DNA of 64,000 bases, from NCBI GenBank assembly GCA_963747755.1, contig CAVVGK010000014.1, forward strand, positions 1 to 64,000, in the 5' to 3' direction. The stretch comes from DATFVA01 sp963747755 (lineage in GTDB: Bacteria; Bacteroidota; Ignavibacteria; Ignavibacteriales; Ignavibacteriaceae). Below are positions 53,203 through 62,552 of the stretch, piece after piece. Under the pieces are notes generated by a model. The model worked only from the letters and a program-made list of their open reading frames with translations, searched no databases and was not told the DNA's origin. Position 1 is the first letter of the stretch, and each line of letters begins with the position of its first letter. The position numbers and the translations under genes are program-made.

Positions 53203-53733
53203 TTATTCTTTAGTATTCAGCGAGATAATCAATTCTGCAAACTCTCTGAATGCACCATTGCCTCCTTTATTCTCACATACATAATGAACAATATCTTTGA
53301 CGAAAATGGTTCCGTCTGATGGAGTTGCTGATAAACCTACTTCATTTATTAATTCTATATCGTTAACGTCATCACCAATAAAAGCAATGTTTTCCTTACT
53401 GAGCTTTAACCCCGACAATATTTCCGAAAGAAGAGATTTTTTGTCTTTAACGCCACGGTATAAATAAATTATATTCAGCTTTTCGGCCCGTTTGACTACG
53501 GAACCGGAAAGTTCGCCCGTGATAATGCCTGTTTCAATATCTAAAATATTTCTAAGCCTTTCTACTCCCATCCCATCTCTAATTGAGAATCGTTTCATGA
53601 CCTCGCCCTCGTCTGAATAATAGACCCCGGTATCTGTTAGTACACCATCGCTGTCGGTCAGTACCAGCCTAATTTTCTTTGCTTTTTCTGCAAGTTGTGC
53701 GTTGTTATCTCTGAGTTTTTTGTCTGTTACCAA
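53203..53733 (-). CDS. KdsC-like HAD phosphatase
   Basis: 176 residues with DSDGVLTDTGVYY (HAD motif I, nucleophile Asp), VKDKKSLL and GDDVNDIELINEVG (motif III/IV). It resembles the phosphatases for 3-deoxy-octulosonate-8-P or NeuNAc-9-P. It would remove phosphate from the NeuB product. Overlaps the SDR gene by 7 bases. Confidence 0.85.
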   Translation of the reverse strand: MVTDKKLRDNNAQLAEKAKKIRLVLTDSDGVLTDTGVYYSDEGEVMKRFSIRDGMGVERLRNILDIETGIITGELSGSVVKRAEKLNIIYLYRGVKDKKSLLSEILSGLKLSKENIAFIGDDVNDIELINEVGLSATPSDGTIFVKDIVHYVCENKGGNGAFREFAELIISLNTKE

Positions 53734-54539
53734 GCTGTCCAGCCTCCGTCAATTATTAAATTAGCTCCGGTCATATATGAAGATGCTTCGCTCGCCAGGA
53801 AAACGATTGCACCCTTATAATCAGATGGAGCAGCCATCCTTCCAAGGGGAGTTCTTTTAGAATAATTCTTTATGAAATAATCTTCCTGGTTGTTCTCAAC
53901 CCCGCCGGGAGAGAGACAGTTAACGCGTACTCCCTTTTCGCCCCAGTAAGCTGCGAGGAACCTTGTAAAAGAGATAACCGCGCCTTTTGTAGCAGGGTAG
54001 GCAGGTGATTTATAAAACTCCTGAGATCCATTGTTCTTTTTATAAAGCGATTGGTCAGGAGCTGTTATTCCGTATGTTGATGCAATATTTATAATGCTCC
54101 CATATCCCTGTTCTGCCATCTGTGATCCTATTACCTGAGAACAAAGGAATGTTCCGGTGATATTGACTTTTAAAGATTTCTCCCAGAGATCAAGAGGGTA
54201 ATTCTCAAATTTTGAAAGTTCAACAGCGGCAGAGGGATTTTCAAACATATCATTTATAGCTGCGTTATTGATAAGGATATCTATTTTTTTGTACTTTTCC
54301 AGTATCCTGTCCTTTAATTTACTCAGGGAAGCGGGTGAAGTTATATCAGTCCCTACTCCCATACTATCTCCCTCAAGGCTGAACGCGAAGTCATCACAGG
54401 CATCTTCATTAAGGTCGCATACAATAACGGATGCACCAGCCTCAGATAAAGCCAGGCAGTGCTGTTTTCCAAGAAGCCCAAGTGCACCTGTTACAACCGC
54501 CACTTTATGGTTGAGGGAAAAAAGTGAAGGTGATTCCAT
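53727..54539 (-). CDS. Short-chain dehydrogenase/reductase
   Basis: 270 residues, classical SDR: TGALGLLGKQHC, N-N-A-A-I-N, Tyr-x-x-x-Lys (YPATK) with Ser and the PG motif (CLSPGG). Likely NAD(P)-dependent oxidation or reduction of a sugar or keto-acid intermediate. Overlaps the aminotransferase gene by one base (TAATG) and the phosphatase gene by 7. Confidence 0.85.
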   Translation of the reverse strand: MESPSLFSLNHKVAVVTGALGLLGKQHCLALSEAGASVIVCDLNEDACDDFAFSLEGDSMGVGTDITSPASLSKLKDRILEKYKKIDILINNAAINDMFENPSAAVELSKFENYPLDLWEKSLKVNITGTFLCSQVIGSQMAEQGYGSIINIASTYGITAPDQSLYKKNNGSQEFYKSPAYPATKGAVISFTRFLAAYWGEKGVRVNCLSPGGVENNQEDYFIKNYSKRTPLGRMAAPSDYKGAIVFLASEASSYMTGANLIIDGGWTAW

Positions 54540-55885
54540 TAAACCTTTGCTTCTTTCTTCTTTGGTTTGGTGTTAAAATTACTCGTTTTTCTGAAGACGG
54601 GTTCAACAGGTTCACCTCTTAGGTACCCGGTTACATTTTTCTCGTCTACAGCTTTTTTTAGAATAGGGAGAACTTCCGTATAAACCTGCAGGGTGTATTC
54701 CACGTCTTTGTCGCTGTGTGAAAAACTCATATTGTGGAATCCTCCCCAGAGTATGCCTCTTTTAATCATTTCCTGCTGGACAAGGGACTTCATCTCCAGC
54801 GGGTTTCCAGCAGAAGCATCAAAGGTAATTATAGTCCGGCATTCAAAGCCGGTACATTTCGTATAGTTCATATCAAGTTCCGAAGCAATATTATTGTAAC
54901 CTTCCCGCAGTTTTCTTCCCTGTTTTACAAGATATTCAGGAACATTCTGATCTCTTAATTCCTCAATGGTAGCTTTTGCAGCGGCAAGTGAAAGTGCTTC
55001 TCCTCCGAATGTTGTATAAAAGAAAACCTGTTTATCAAGTTCTTTCATTATTTCTTTTTTTCCTGTTAAAATGGAGATAGGCATGCCGTTAGCTACAGCC
55101 TTGCTGAAACACGCAAGATCGGCGTCAACACCAAAATACTCCTGCGCTCCTCCAAGAGCTACTCTGAAACCAGTCCACATTTCATCGAAAATTAAAATAG
55201 TTCCGTTTTCTGTACATACCCGCCTTAATTCATGTAGAAAATTATTTTCTGGAGCCTGGAAAACGAAAGGTTCAAGTATTACACACGCTGTTTCATTATC
55301 TATTGAATCGATTACTGAGGCGATATCGTTGTAGTTGAATGTAAATGTCATATCCTGGATAATCCCGGGTATCCCTTTATTCCTGTCGGTCACGGAGATA
55401 TACCAGTCATGCCAGCCATGATAGCCGCAGCAAAGCACTTTATCCCTGCCTGTATATGCTCTTGAAACCCTGATCGCCGCTGATGTAACATCAGCACCTG
55501 TTTTACTGTAGCGTATGGATTCTGCATTGGGAACTATACTGTTTATCAGTTCAGCAACTTCAACTTCAAGGGGATGCATCAGTGAAAACGTTATTCCTTT
55601 CTCAAGCTGAGCCCTAATCGCGTTATCCACTTTATCATATGCGTAACCTAGTGAAAGTGGACCAATTCCCATCAGAAAATCAATGTATTCATTACCGTCA
55701 ACATCCCATACATGTGATCCTTTGCCTTTTTCAAGGTACTTGGGGGCAACTCCTTTAATGTTTTGGGAGGGGCCTTTTGCCAGTGTCTGGGTTACTGACG
55801 GAATGAGTCCAAGCGCCTTTCTGTAATATTCATCAGACTTGGTGATATCAGGGTAATCTTTATTAAATTCTACTTTGTTTGGCAT
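54539..55885 (-). CDS. GSA-aminomutase-like class III aminotransferase
   Basis: About 448 residues, PLP fold type I. PLP Lys267 (FSKAVANGMP) and Asp239 (FDEMW) with the GYHGWHDW element near 159 (numbered from MREFIM, five residues longer). It resembles glutamate-1-semialdehyde 2,1-aminomutase, but the sugar-operon context suggests an aminosugar transaminase role. The second ATG (55885), with GAGGGA ahead, is chosen as start; ATG 55900 is an alternative. Confidence 0.8.
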   Translation of the reverse strand: MPNKVEFNKDYPDITKSDEYYRKALGLIPSVTQTLAKGPSQNIKGVAPKYLEKGKGSHVWDVDGNEYIDFLMGIGPLSLGYAYDKVDNAIRAQLEKGITFSLMHPLEVEVAELINSIVPNAESIRYSKTGADVTSAAIRVSRAYTGRDKVLCCGYHGWHDWYISVTDRNKGIPGIIQDMTFTFNYNDIASVIDSIDNETACVILEPFVFQAPENNFLHELRRVCTENGTILIFDEMWTGFRVALGGAQEYFGVDADLACFSKAVANGMPISILTGKKEIMKELDKQVFFYTTFGGEALSLAAAKATIEELRDQNVPEYLVKQGRKLREGYNNIASELDMNYTKCTGFECRTIITFDASAGNPLEMKSLVQQEMIKRGILWGGFHNMSFSHSDKDVEYTLQVYTEVLPILKKAVDEKNVTGYLRGEPVEPVFRKTSNFNTKPKKKEAKV

Positions 55886-55903
55886 TATAAATTCCCTCAT
55901 ATA

Positions 55904-56833
55904 TTAAATTGTGTATTCTGCTCTCCTCGAGAGGCTTATTAGCTCTCTGTTTATTCTACCTGCAATTTTTTCAGGAGTAAATCCTTCATACTCAAGAACG
56001 TCTTGAAGAAGCGCAGGTTTGAACCATTTATTTTCAAGTGCTATAGGCAGTACATTGCATCGTATTTTTTCCTTTACAAGGAATTCTGATAAAATTGAAT
56101 ACAGTCCTCCTGTAAGAAAATGATCTTCCAATGTTACTATAAGAACATCAGCGGCACAGGTGTTCTTTAATAGTGTCTCATCTATTGGTTTCAGAGTTCT
56201 CATATTTACAACCCCGACTGATCTGCCTTCTGATCGGAGGATATCTGCAGCTTCAACTGCCTGTTTAAGAAGGGTTCCGTATGTAAGAATAACAATATCT
56301 CTTCCTTCATTAATTACTTCCGCTTTTCCTATCTGGAAGTCCGTATCATGCTTCACTGCGGGCTTCAGGTTATTATACCTTATATAAAACGGGGAAGGGT
56401 GGAGGAGTATATCTTTTAACCCTATGAGCATATCCTCTTCATCGGAAGGACAGAAAATATTTATTGGCGGAATAACTCGCATCAATGAAATGTCCTCGAT
56501 TGCCTGGTGGGTGGGTCCGTTTCCGTCACTCAAAAAACCGGCAACTGCACCAACGAGCTTAACTGGAAGATTACCGATCCCAATATCTGTCCTTATAAAT
56601 TCAAATGCCCTCATGGTAAGAAAGGTTGCCAGGGCATGTACGATTGGAATATTTCCTCGTATTGCGAGTCCTGCAGCCATACCTATCATGGTCTGTTCTG
56701 CTATCCCAACGTCAATAAATCTGTCCTTCACAATATTTGGCAAATTTCTGATGGCTGCCCGGTTCTCAGCCGTCATTACTATTATCCGCTCATTATCTTC
56801 CACAAGCTGCAGAAGGAGTTCTTCGTAATTCAT
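55904..56833 (-). CDS. Transketolase-like, C-terminal (pyrimidine-binding) subunit
   Basis: 309 residues with Glu46 (DVGIAEQ), the catalytic Glu that activates TPP, and a typical DXS/TK central and C-terminal fold (ISLMRVIPPINIFCPSDEED). Split transketolases are common in sugar clusters. It needs the upstream N-terminal subunit (gap 3 bases) to work. Confidence 0.85.
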   Translation of the reverse strand: MNYEELLLQLVEDNERIIVMTAENRAAIRNLPNIVKDRFIDVGIAEQTMIGMAAGLAIRGNIPIVHALATFLTMRAFEFIRTDIGIGNLPVKLVGAVAGFLSDGNGPTHQAIEDISLMRVIPPINIFCPSDEEDMLIGLKDILLHPSPFYIRYNNLKPAVKHDTDFQIGKAEVINEGRDIVILTYGTLLKQAVEAADILRSEGRSVGVVNMRTLKPIDETLLKNTCAADVLIVTLEDHFLTGGLYSILSEFLVKEKIRCNVLPIALENKWFKPALLQDVLEYEGFTPEKIAGRINRELISLSRRAEYTI

Positions 56834-56836
56834 ATT

Positions 56837-57700
56837 TTATCTGACGATTAATGTTTCTGATGTTAATTCTGTTTTTTCCTTTGTATAAAGCTCTTTAAGA
56901 AGCTGATCAACCTCATCGTGACTAAAATTGCAGAACCATCTGTCAGCCCTTGCTTCAATGCTGGGAAGTCCTTTTCCCCTCACTGTTTCTGCTATTATTA
57001 CCGAGGGTGAATGCTCATTAAAGGGTATGCTGGTGAATGTTTTTTCAAGGTCATTGAAATCATGACCGCTGCACCTCCGGGGTGTCCATCCGAATGCTTC
57101 GAATTTCTTCTCAAGAGGTTCAATCGGAATAAGCTCTTCAGTTCTGACGTTGGCCTGGAACTGATTCCTGTCAACCACTGCAATAAGATTATTCAGTTTA
57201 TGTGCCGAAGCAACAAGGAGCCCTTCCCAAACCGAACCCTCATTCAACTCTCCATCCCCGAGAATTACAACAACCCTGTTCTTCTTCCCCTTAATTTTCA
57301 AGTCCTTCGCTACACCCATAGAAACTGACAGAAGATGACCCAAAGATCCCGAATGATATTCTATTCCGGGTATCTTTGTATTCGGATGCCAGTATAAAAA
57401 ATCATTAGTTTTAAGATGATTCTTTAATCTGTCCTTTTCAATGAATCCAAGCTCGGCAAAAATCCCGTAAAGTGCAGGGACATCATGACCCTTAGACAGG
57501 AAAAGATAATCACGGTCAGGATCAGCAAGATTATCCTTATTGATATTCAGGTAGCGGTAATAAAGGTATACAAGCAGGTCCGTGCAGGAAAGGGATGCTC
57601 CGATAAAGCATCCGCCGTCTGTGGCCATTCTTATTATATGTTCACGCACTCTGAATGCGGTTTCTTCAAGCTCTTTCTTATTCTTTTTATCCATTTTCAA
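56837..57700 (-). CDS. Transketolase-like, N-terminal (pyrophosphate-binding) subunit
   Basis: 287 residues with the TPP motif GDGE (148-151) ... N179 and SKGH (69-72). It holds the TPP pyrophosphate; the C-terminal subunit supplies the catalytic Glu. Two-carbon ketol transfer between sugar phosphates, or a variant on an aminosugar, is expected. Start overlaps the stop of the SpsF gene by 4 bases (ATGA). Confidence 0.88.
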   Translation of the reverse strand: MKMDKKNKKELEETAFRVREHIIRMATDGGCFIGASLSCTDLLVYLYYRYLNINKDNLADPDRDYLFLSKGHDVPALYGIFAELGFIEKDRLKNHLKTNDFLYWHPNTKIPGIEYHSGSLGHLLSVSMGVAKDLKIKGKKNRVVVILGDGELNEGSVWEGLLVASAHKLNNLIAVVDRNQFQANVRTEELIPIEPLEKKFEAFGWTPRRCSGHDFNDLEKTFTSIPFNEHSPSVIIAETVRGKGLPSIEARADRWFCNFSHDEVDQLLKELYTKEKTELTSETLIVR

Positions 57701-58494
57701 ATAACTTTCGTTTGCTCAGATTTTATTGTTTTAAGATCTCCGAGATAGTTGCGATACCAGTTCACCCCATTATATTTTGCATTTATTGCCTTTGTTTCCG
57801 GATGCTGCGTTTCGTACTCAAGTATGTCGTTCATCCCGAACTCCGGATTTTTTTCACATAGAGCTTCGTAAATTTCTTTTATAAACAGATAATCCTCTAT
57901 GTAGTCAATTGTCCAACGGTGACTCATTGAATAATCAAGTCCTGTTTCCCATTCAACGTTTCCAATCCTGAATTTATCGGGATTTTCCCATATATAAGGC
58001 GTAGTATGTTCTCTTTCGAAATCTTTTAATGCTTCTCTCCTGCATTTTTCCAACGCCTCCAGGCTCATTATTTCAACATCATTTCCATCGGGATATGTTG
58101 CAGGGTGAAGGTTGCTTACATAATCAAATTTGTCAGGGTTCGAAATATAATAACCGATTACCTTATTGATTACAGAAGGATCAATAAGGGGACAGTCAGA
58201 TGGGATTTTTACAACTGTATCTCCTCCATATTCCCGCGCAGCATTAATATGCCTCTCAAGCAGATCATCAGTACTCCCGCGGTATACATTGTATCCCTTG
58301 TGTTTAAGTCTGGCAGCAAGCTCATCATCGTAAATTTCCTCTGTCAGGGCGGCGACAATCGTTCCAGCGGCCTCTGAAAGGCTGACACGTTCAAGCATTC
58401 TGATTATAAGAGGCCTCCCTGCAAGAGGCATCATAACTTTTTTAGGCAGTCTGGTTGATCCCATCCTTGCCTGAATTACTGTAATGATTTTCAT
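57697..58494 (-). CDS. SpsF/NeuA-like cytidylyltransferase
   Basis: 265 residues: QARMGSTRLPKKVMMPLAGRPL is the SpsF/CMP-sugar synthase opening. It would transfer CMP from CTP to the keto-acid sugar or a related alditol. In sugar operons, SpsF-like proteins stand in for NeuA. First biosynthetic gene after the glycosyltransferase. Confidence 0.85.
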   Translation of the reverse strand: MKIITVIQARMGSTRLPKKVMMPLAGRPLIIRMLERVSLSEAAGTIVAALTEEIYDDELAARLKHKGYNVYRGSTDDLLERHINAAREYGGDTVVKIPSDCPLIDPSVINKVIGYYISNPDKFDYVSNLHPATYPDGNDVEIMSLEALEKCRREALKDFEREHTTPYIWENPDKFRIGNVEWETGLDYSMSHRWTIDYIEDYLFIKEIYEALCEKNPEFGMNDILEYETQHPETKAINAKYNGVNWYRNYLGDLKTIKSEQTKVI

Positions 58495-58540
58495 AACGTG
58501 ATATTATTTAATTAGATTAAAATGAGCAATTATTTATATA

Positions 58541-59596
58541 TCACTTCTCGGCATTTAGTAATTTTGAACGGAATCTTAATAGCAGCTTGCTTTTTAGTCT
58601 CGTTCTTATCATCCTCGAGGTGATCTCAACTGACCGGTTAGCATTTATCAGGTTTATTCCTGTTTCTGCTATTGCCCTGGAAGATTTTCCATTGTTTTGA
58701 ATAGGGGCGAGCTTTTTCAATTCTTCAAGGTTGAATTCCGAAAAGACTTGCTTCCCCAGGGCTAGGCCTACATAAACTACACTTGAATACCGCGTTACAA
58801 GTGTATCACAATTGGCTATCATATGGGATGTATTTCCCGATGAGTAGATCAGAGAACCAGGAGCATATTTATTTATTTCAGCAGAGGCACGTTCTACGTT
58901 TTCATTCGGGTGAAGCTTAAATATCATCTGTTTACCGTCAGCTATTTTTTTAGCTTTTTCAATAAACTTTTTCCTGTTTTCGTACTTGTAGGTTTCCCTT
59001 GTATCAGATGTTGCAACGAGTACATATCCTTTATGAGGAAAGTCATTATCAAGGAATTCTCTGCTGTTGTCAAAATTGGGTATGCCGGTAACCTCAATTT
59101 TTTCAGGGTCCACTCCTTTCTTTATGAATAATTCCCTGTAACCTTCTGAGGCCACGCAGAATTTGTCATAGGCGTTCGAAAGTCCGGTAACAGAGGTGCT
59201 GGCTATCCACCGGGGAAGCTTAAGGTATTTAACCATAAAAAATATCAGGTTTTCGGGATCAGTCATACCCTCCTGAACAAGTATCAGCTTCTTATTCCTT
59301 ATGTTTTTGGGAACAATAAGATCAGAGCAAGTATAAATCAGGTCATAATTATTTGCAGAACCTTCAAAATCAACTTTCAGATTATGTTTTTTCAGGTAAT
59401 CAAAGGTTCTTTGTTTAAACTGACCGCCGAGTATACAAAAATCAAGTACACCTGTTTTGCCTGCCTGTTTGAGGAAGCCAAGAGAATAAAAAGGAGTAAA
59501 GTAGCAATCTTCGGAAGGGAAATGGGATGAAATTTTATGCATCATAGTTGTCTGATTAAGTGAACCGCAGATGAATAGGATTTTTCTATTGTTCAT
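58541..59596 (-). CDS. GT-B glycosyltransferase / CDP-glycerophosphotransferase-like
   Basis: 351 residues of a GT-B fold related to CDP-glycerol:polyglycerophosphate transferases or sialyltransferase-like enzymes: KLHPNENVERA and DTLVTRYSSVVYVGLALGKQVF. It is first in the minus-strand operon and likely transfers the CMP/CDP-activated product made downstream. Acceptor unknown. Confidence 0.65.
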   Translation of the reverse strand: MNNRKILFICGSLNQTTMMHKISSHFPSEDCYFTPFYSLGFLKQAGKTGVLDFCILGGQFKQRTFDYLKKHNLKVDFEGSANNYDLIYTCSDLIVPKNIRNKKLILVQEGMTDPENLIFFMVKYLKLPRWIASTSVTGLSNAYDKFCVASEGYRELFIKKGVDPEKIEVTGIPNFDNSREFLDNDFPHKGYVLVATSDTRETYKYENRKKFIEKAKKIADGKQMIFKLHPNENVERASAEINKYAPGSLIYSSGNTSHMIANCDTLVTRYSSVVYVGLALGKQVFSEFNLEELKKLAPIQNNGKSSRAIAETGINLINANRSVEITSRMIRTRLKSKLLLRFRSKLLNAEK

Positions 59597-59885
59597 AAAA
59601 TCTCTTTCGATTAAATATTAAAACTATTAAATAATCGTTTCCCGGATGTTAAATTAGTGTTAAAAATACCTCTAAGTTATATTTATTAAATGAATTAACT
59701 CATAATATATTTTATAATCTATTTAAACTCAAACCGGGGTGCCTGACCGCATAATTATTGAATCTGATCCTCTGTTTTCTATAAGAGTTTAAAATATAAC
59801 CACTTAAATCGTTTAAATATTTGATTAGAAACATTTCTATTCTTAAATTCAGCCCTCAATACTCCCATAACATTTAAACTTTAAG

Positions 59886-60827
59886 ATGAAAGCCATAAAA
59901 CCCAAAAAACTACAAAAAGGGGATTTAATCGCAATAATTTCACCTGCATCGTCTGTTGATGATCCATCCCGCCTTGAGAGCGGTATTCAATATATTGAAA
60001 AGATGGGGTATAATGTTCTCGTGGGAAAAAACGTTGGTAAATTTAATGGCTACCTGGCAGGCACCGATCAGGAAAGGCTCGATGATCTCCATTCGATGTT
60101 TTCAAATAAAAAGGTTAAAGCTGTATTCTGCCTGAGAGGTGGATATGGAGCGGCCAGACTTGTGGATAAAATTGATTATAAAATCATACGAAATAATCCC
60201 AAGATCTTTGCCGGCTATAGCGATATTTCGGCTCTGCAGCTGGCTATGTTTTTCAAAACGGGACTGGTAACATTCGCCGGACCAATGGTGGGAGTAGATT
60301 TTTATGACGCTGTGAGTTCCTTTACCGAGGAAATGTTCTGGTCGCTGGTTACATCAACCAGGAAATATGGAAGGATTGGAAATCCTGATGATGAGCATAT
60401 ACTTAGTCTGAATACCGGAACTGCAAATGGAAGGATTGTTGGAGGCAACCTCTCTGTTATTTCTGGACTCATAGGAACAGAATATTTTCCGGATCTCAAA
60501 GATAAAATTCTGTTGATTGAAGAAATGGGGGAGATGCCTTACAAGATAGACCGAATGTTCAACCAGATGCGATTGGCAGGTTTGTTCAAGGGAATTAAAG
60601 GAGTAATTATCGGTTCGTTTCGCGATTGCAATGAACCTGATCCGAACAAAAAGACATTAACTCTCGGTGAAGTTATTACGGATTATCTTTCGCCGCTAAA
60701 GAAGCCGGTTGTATATAACTTCAGGCATGGACATCTCAAGGATAATATTACTGTGCCTATCGGGTTAAATATCAGGATTAACGCTTCAAGAAAGATTGTG
60801 GAAATTACTGAAGCTGCTGTATCTTAA
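59886..60827 (+). CDS. ldcA: LD-carboxypeptidase (peptidase S66)
   Basis: 313 residues. Ser112 nucleophile in GYSDISALQLAMF, then LLIEEMGEMPYKIDRM (Glu) and FRHGHLKDN (His). Removes the terminal D-Ala from murein tetrapeptides in recycling, or self-immunity (MccF) in some relatives. It is divergent from the sugar operon. Confidence 0.88.
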   Translation: MKAIKPKKLQKGDLIAIISPASSVDDPSRLESGIQYIEKMGYNVLVGKNVGKFNGYLAGTDQERLDDLHSMFSNKKVKAVFCLRGGYGAARLVDKIDYKIIRNNPKIFAGYSDISALQLAMFFKTGLVTFAGPMVGVDFYDAVSSFTEEMFWSLVTSTRKYGRIGNPDDEHILSLNTGTANGRIVGGNLSVISGLIGTEYFPDLKDKILLIEEMGEMPYKIDRMFNQMRLAGLFKGIKGVIIGSFRDCNEPDPNKKTLTLGEVITDYLSPLKKPVVYNFRHGHLKDNITVPIGLNIRINASRKIVEITEAAVS

Positions 60828-60844
60828 GAATCTTGTTAAGGTTC

Positions 60845-61693
60845 TTAATTGGAATTTTCTTCATCATGTATAAATGATCTGTAACCTTGTTCTTCCATTA
60901 TCCTTCCTGCCGATAATGCAGTTTCTCTATCAGGATAAATCCCGAATACCGTCGATCCGCTTCCGCTCATAATGGCAAATACAGCCCCTAGTTTATAATG
61001 GAGATACCTGATTTCTTTTATTATAGGATGGACTTCAAATACCGGGGTTTCAAAGACATTTCTTATCTGTTCACTAAAAAGTTTTAACTGATATAAATCG
61101 AGAGATTCTAATTTTCTCAGATCAAAATCAGCTTCTGCCGGGATTATTTTACTATAAGCCCATTTTGTAGACACATTTATTCCCGGATTAACTATCACCA
61201 TCGGTAAATCAGAATGAAGTAGAAGTGGCTGGAGCACTTCACCACGGCCGCAGGCAAACGAGGGGCGGGGATTGAGAAAGAAAGGTACGTCGCTCCCTAA
61301 TCTTAGAGCAAGGTCGAATATTTCATTTCCTGATAAATTAAGTCCTGCAAACTCGTTAAGAGTGGTTAATGTCGCAGCTGCGTCTGAACTCCCGCCGCCT
61401 AAACCTGCTCCGATGGGAATATTCTTATCAAGATGCAATTTCACATTCAGCCGTTCACCTGAATATTCTTCGAGAAGATTTTTTGCTGATACTGCCAGGT
61501 TTGTTGAATCAGCAGGGAGGGAACTATCATTAGAAGTAAAACTGAATTTGTACGAATCTTCTATACTAATCCTGTCAAAAATATTGACGGGGTAAAAAAT
61601 GGTTTCAATATTATGATATCCATCCTGCCGTTTTTCGGTAACAAATAACCCGATATTGACTTTTGCCGGGGTCAGGATTTCAGTTCTTGCCAT
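60845..61693 (-). CDS. ispE: 4-diphosphocytidyl-2-C-methyl-D-erythritol kinase
   Basis: 282 residues, GHMP kinase fold: AKVNIGLFVTEKRQDGYHNIET at the start and PIGAGLGGGSSDAAATL for ATP. Phosphorylates CDP-ME in the MEP isoprenoid pathway. It overlaps the preceding gene's end by 14 bases. Confidence 0.93.
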   Translation of the reverse strand: MARTEILTPAKVNIGLFVTEKRQDGYHNIETIFYPVNIFDRISIEDSYKFSFTSNDSSLPADSTNLAVSAKNLLEEYSGERLNVKLHLDKNIPIGAGLGGGSSDAAATLTTLNEFAGLNLSGNEIFDLALRLGSDVPFFLNPRPSFACGRGEVLQPLLLHSDLPMVIVNPGINVSTKWAYSKIIPAEADFDLRKLESLDLYQLKLFSEQIRNVFETPVFEVHPIIKEIRYLHYKLGAVFAIMSGSGSTVFGIYPDRETALSAGRIMEEQGYRSFIHDEENSN

Positions 61694-62552
61694 CCAGGTA
61701 TTCTTTTATTTTAATTATGTGTTCGGGTCCCGATCCGCAGCAGGCACCGATGAAAGTAGGTGAATACTCCATAGTTTCTTCCACCACAGAAAGATAGTCC
61801 TTCGGAGAAAAGGCGCATGTTATGCTATTGTCTTCTGGATTTCCAGAACCACAATTAAGGTAATATCCCCAGTTATAGTTGAAATTCTTGTCAGATGCTT
61901 TAAACTTTGCCGGTGAAATACAATTGAGACCGATTGCCAAAGGTCCATGATCCAGGATAAACTGAATGACCTCAGTCGTGGGTTCACCTGAAAGGAGCCT
62001 AAGATCATCGTCCAGGTAGATGCTTAAAACATAAGGTATACTGTTCTTAGAGCAATATTCACATATAATTTTTATTTCATCGAAATGACTTTGTGTTTCA
62101 TTCAGGATAAAATCAGGACGGTTATCTATAAGTAAGCTAATATGTTTATGATGGTTATATTTAAGTTCTTTCAGTCTAATTCGGCGATCTTTTTGGTAAC
62201 AATCCTCGGCAGGAGCGTTTGAACCAGCTATGTAAACTGAATGACCATCTTTCGCTTCTTGTGCAAGTTCCATAGCCGCTTTAAGAAGCTCTATTTGTTT
62301 GTTCTCGCTGAACTCTGAGAGGGCGGATGGATTAGTACGGAAGGTATTTGTTGTAATAATGTCCGCGCCGGCTTCTATATAATCCTGGTGTATCTTCAGC
62401 ACTTTCTCGGGATAATCAGTATTAGCTAGGGTCATCCATGCTTTTTTGTGAGATGGTACATCGGCCTGCTGAAGCTGACTACCCATTGCTCCATCCAGTA
62501 TAAGAGGTCTTTTATTTTCGGCTGCAGCAGAAAAAGGATTTGATTTATCCAT
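61680..62552 (-). CDS. Homocysteine S-methyltransferase-family protein
   Basis: 290 residues, Zn-dependent TIM barrel: GLNCISP and the double Cys of GACCGSGPEHI are the zinc ligands, and DGAMGSQLQ near the start matches MmuM/BHMT. It likely methylates homocysteine or a related thiol. Overlaps ispE by 14 bases and the GT9 gene by 8. Confidence 0.82.
   Translation of the reverse strand: MDKSNPFSAAAENKRPLILDGAMGSQLQQADVPSHKKAWMTLANTDYPEKVLKIHQDYIEAGADIITTNTFRTNPSALSEFSENKQIELLKAAMELAQEAKDGHSVYIAGSNAPAEDCYQKDRRIRLKELKYNHHKHISLLIDNRPDFILNETQSHFDEIKIICEYCSKNSIPYVLSIYLDDDLRLLSGEPTTEVIQFILDHGPLAIGLNCISPAKFKASDKNFNYNWGYYLNCGSGNPEDNSITCAFSPKDYLSVVEETMEYSPTFIGACCGSGPEHIIKIKEYLDGKN

Noticed and set aside
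56424..56851. Two overlapping frames antisense to the transketolase C-terminal subunit
   Set aside because: Shadow frames of a conserved gene; no start signal or family match.
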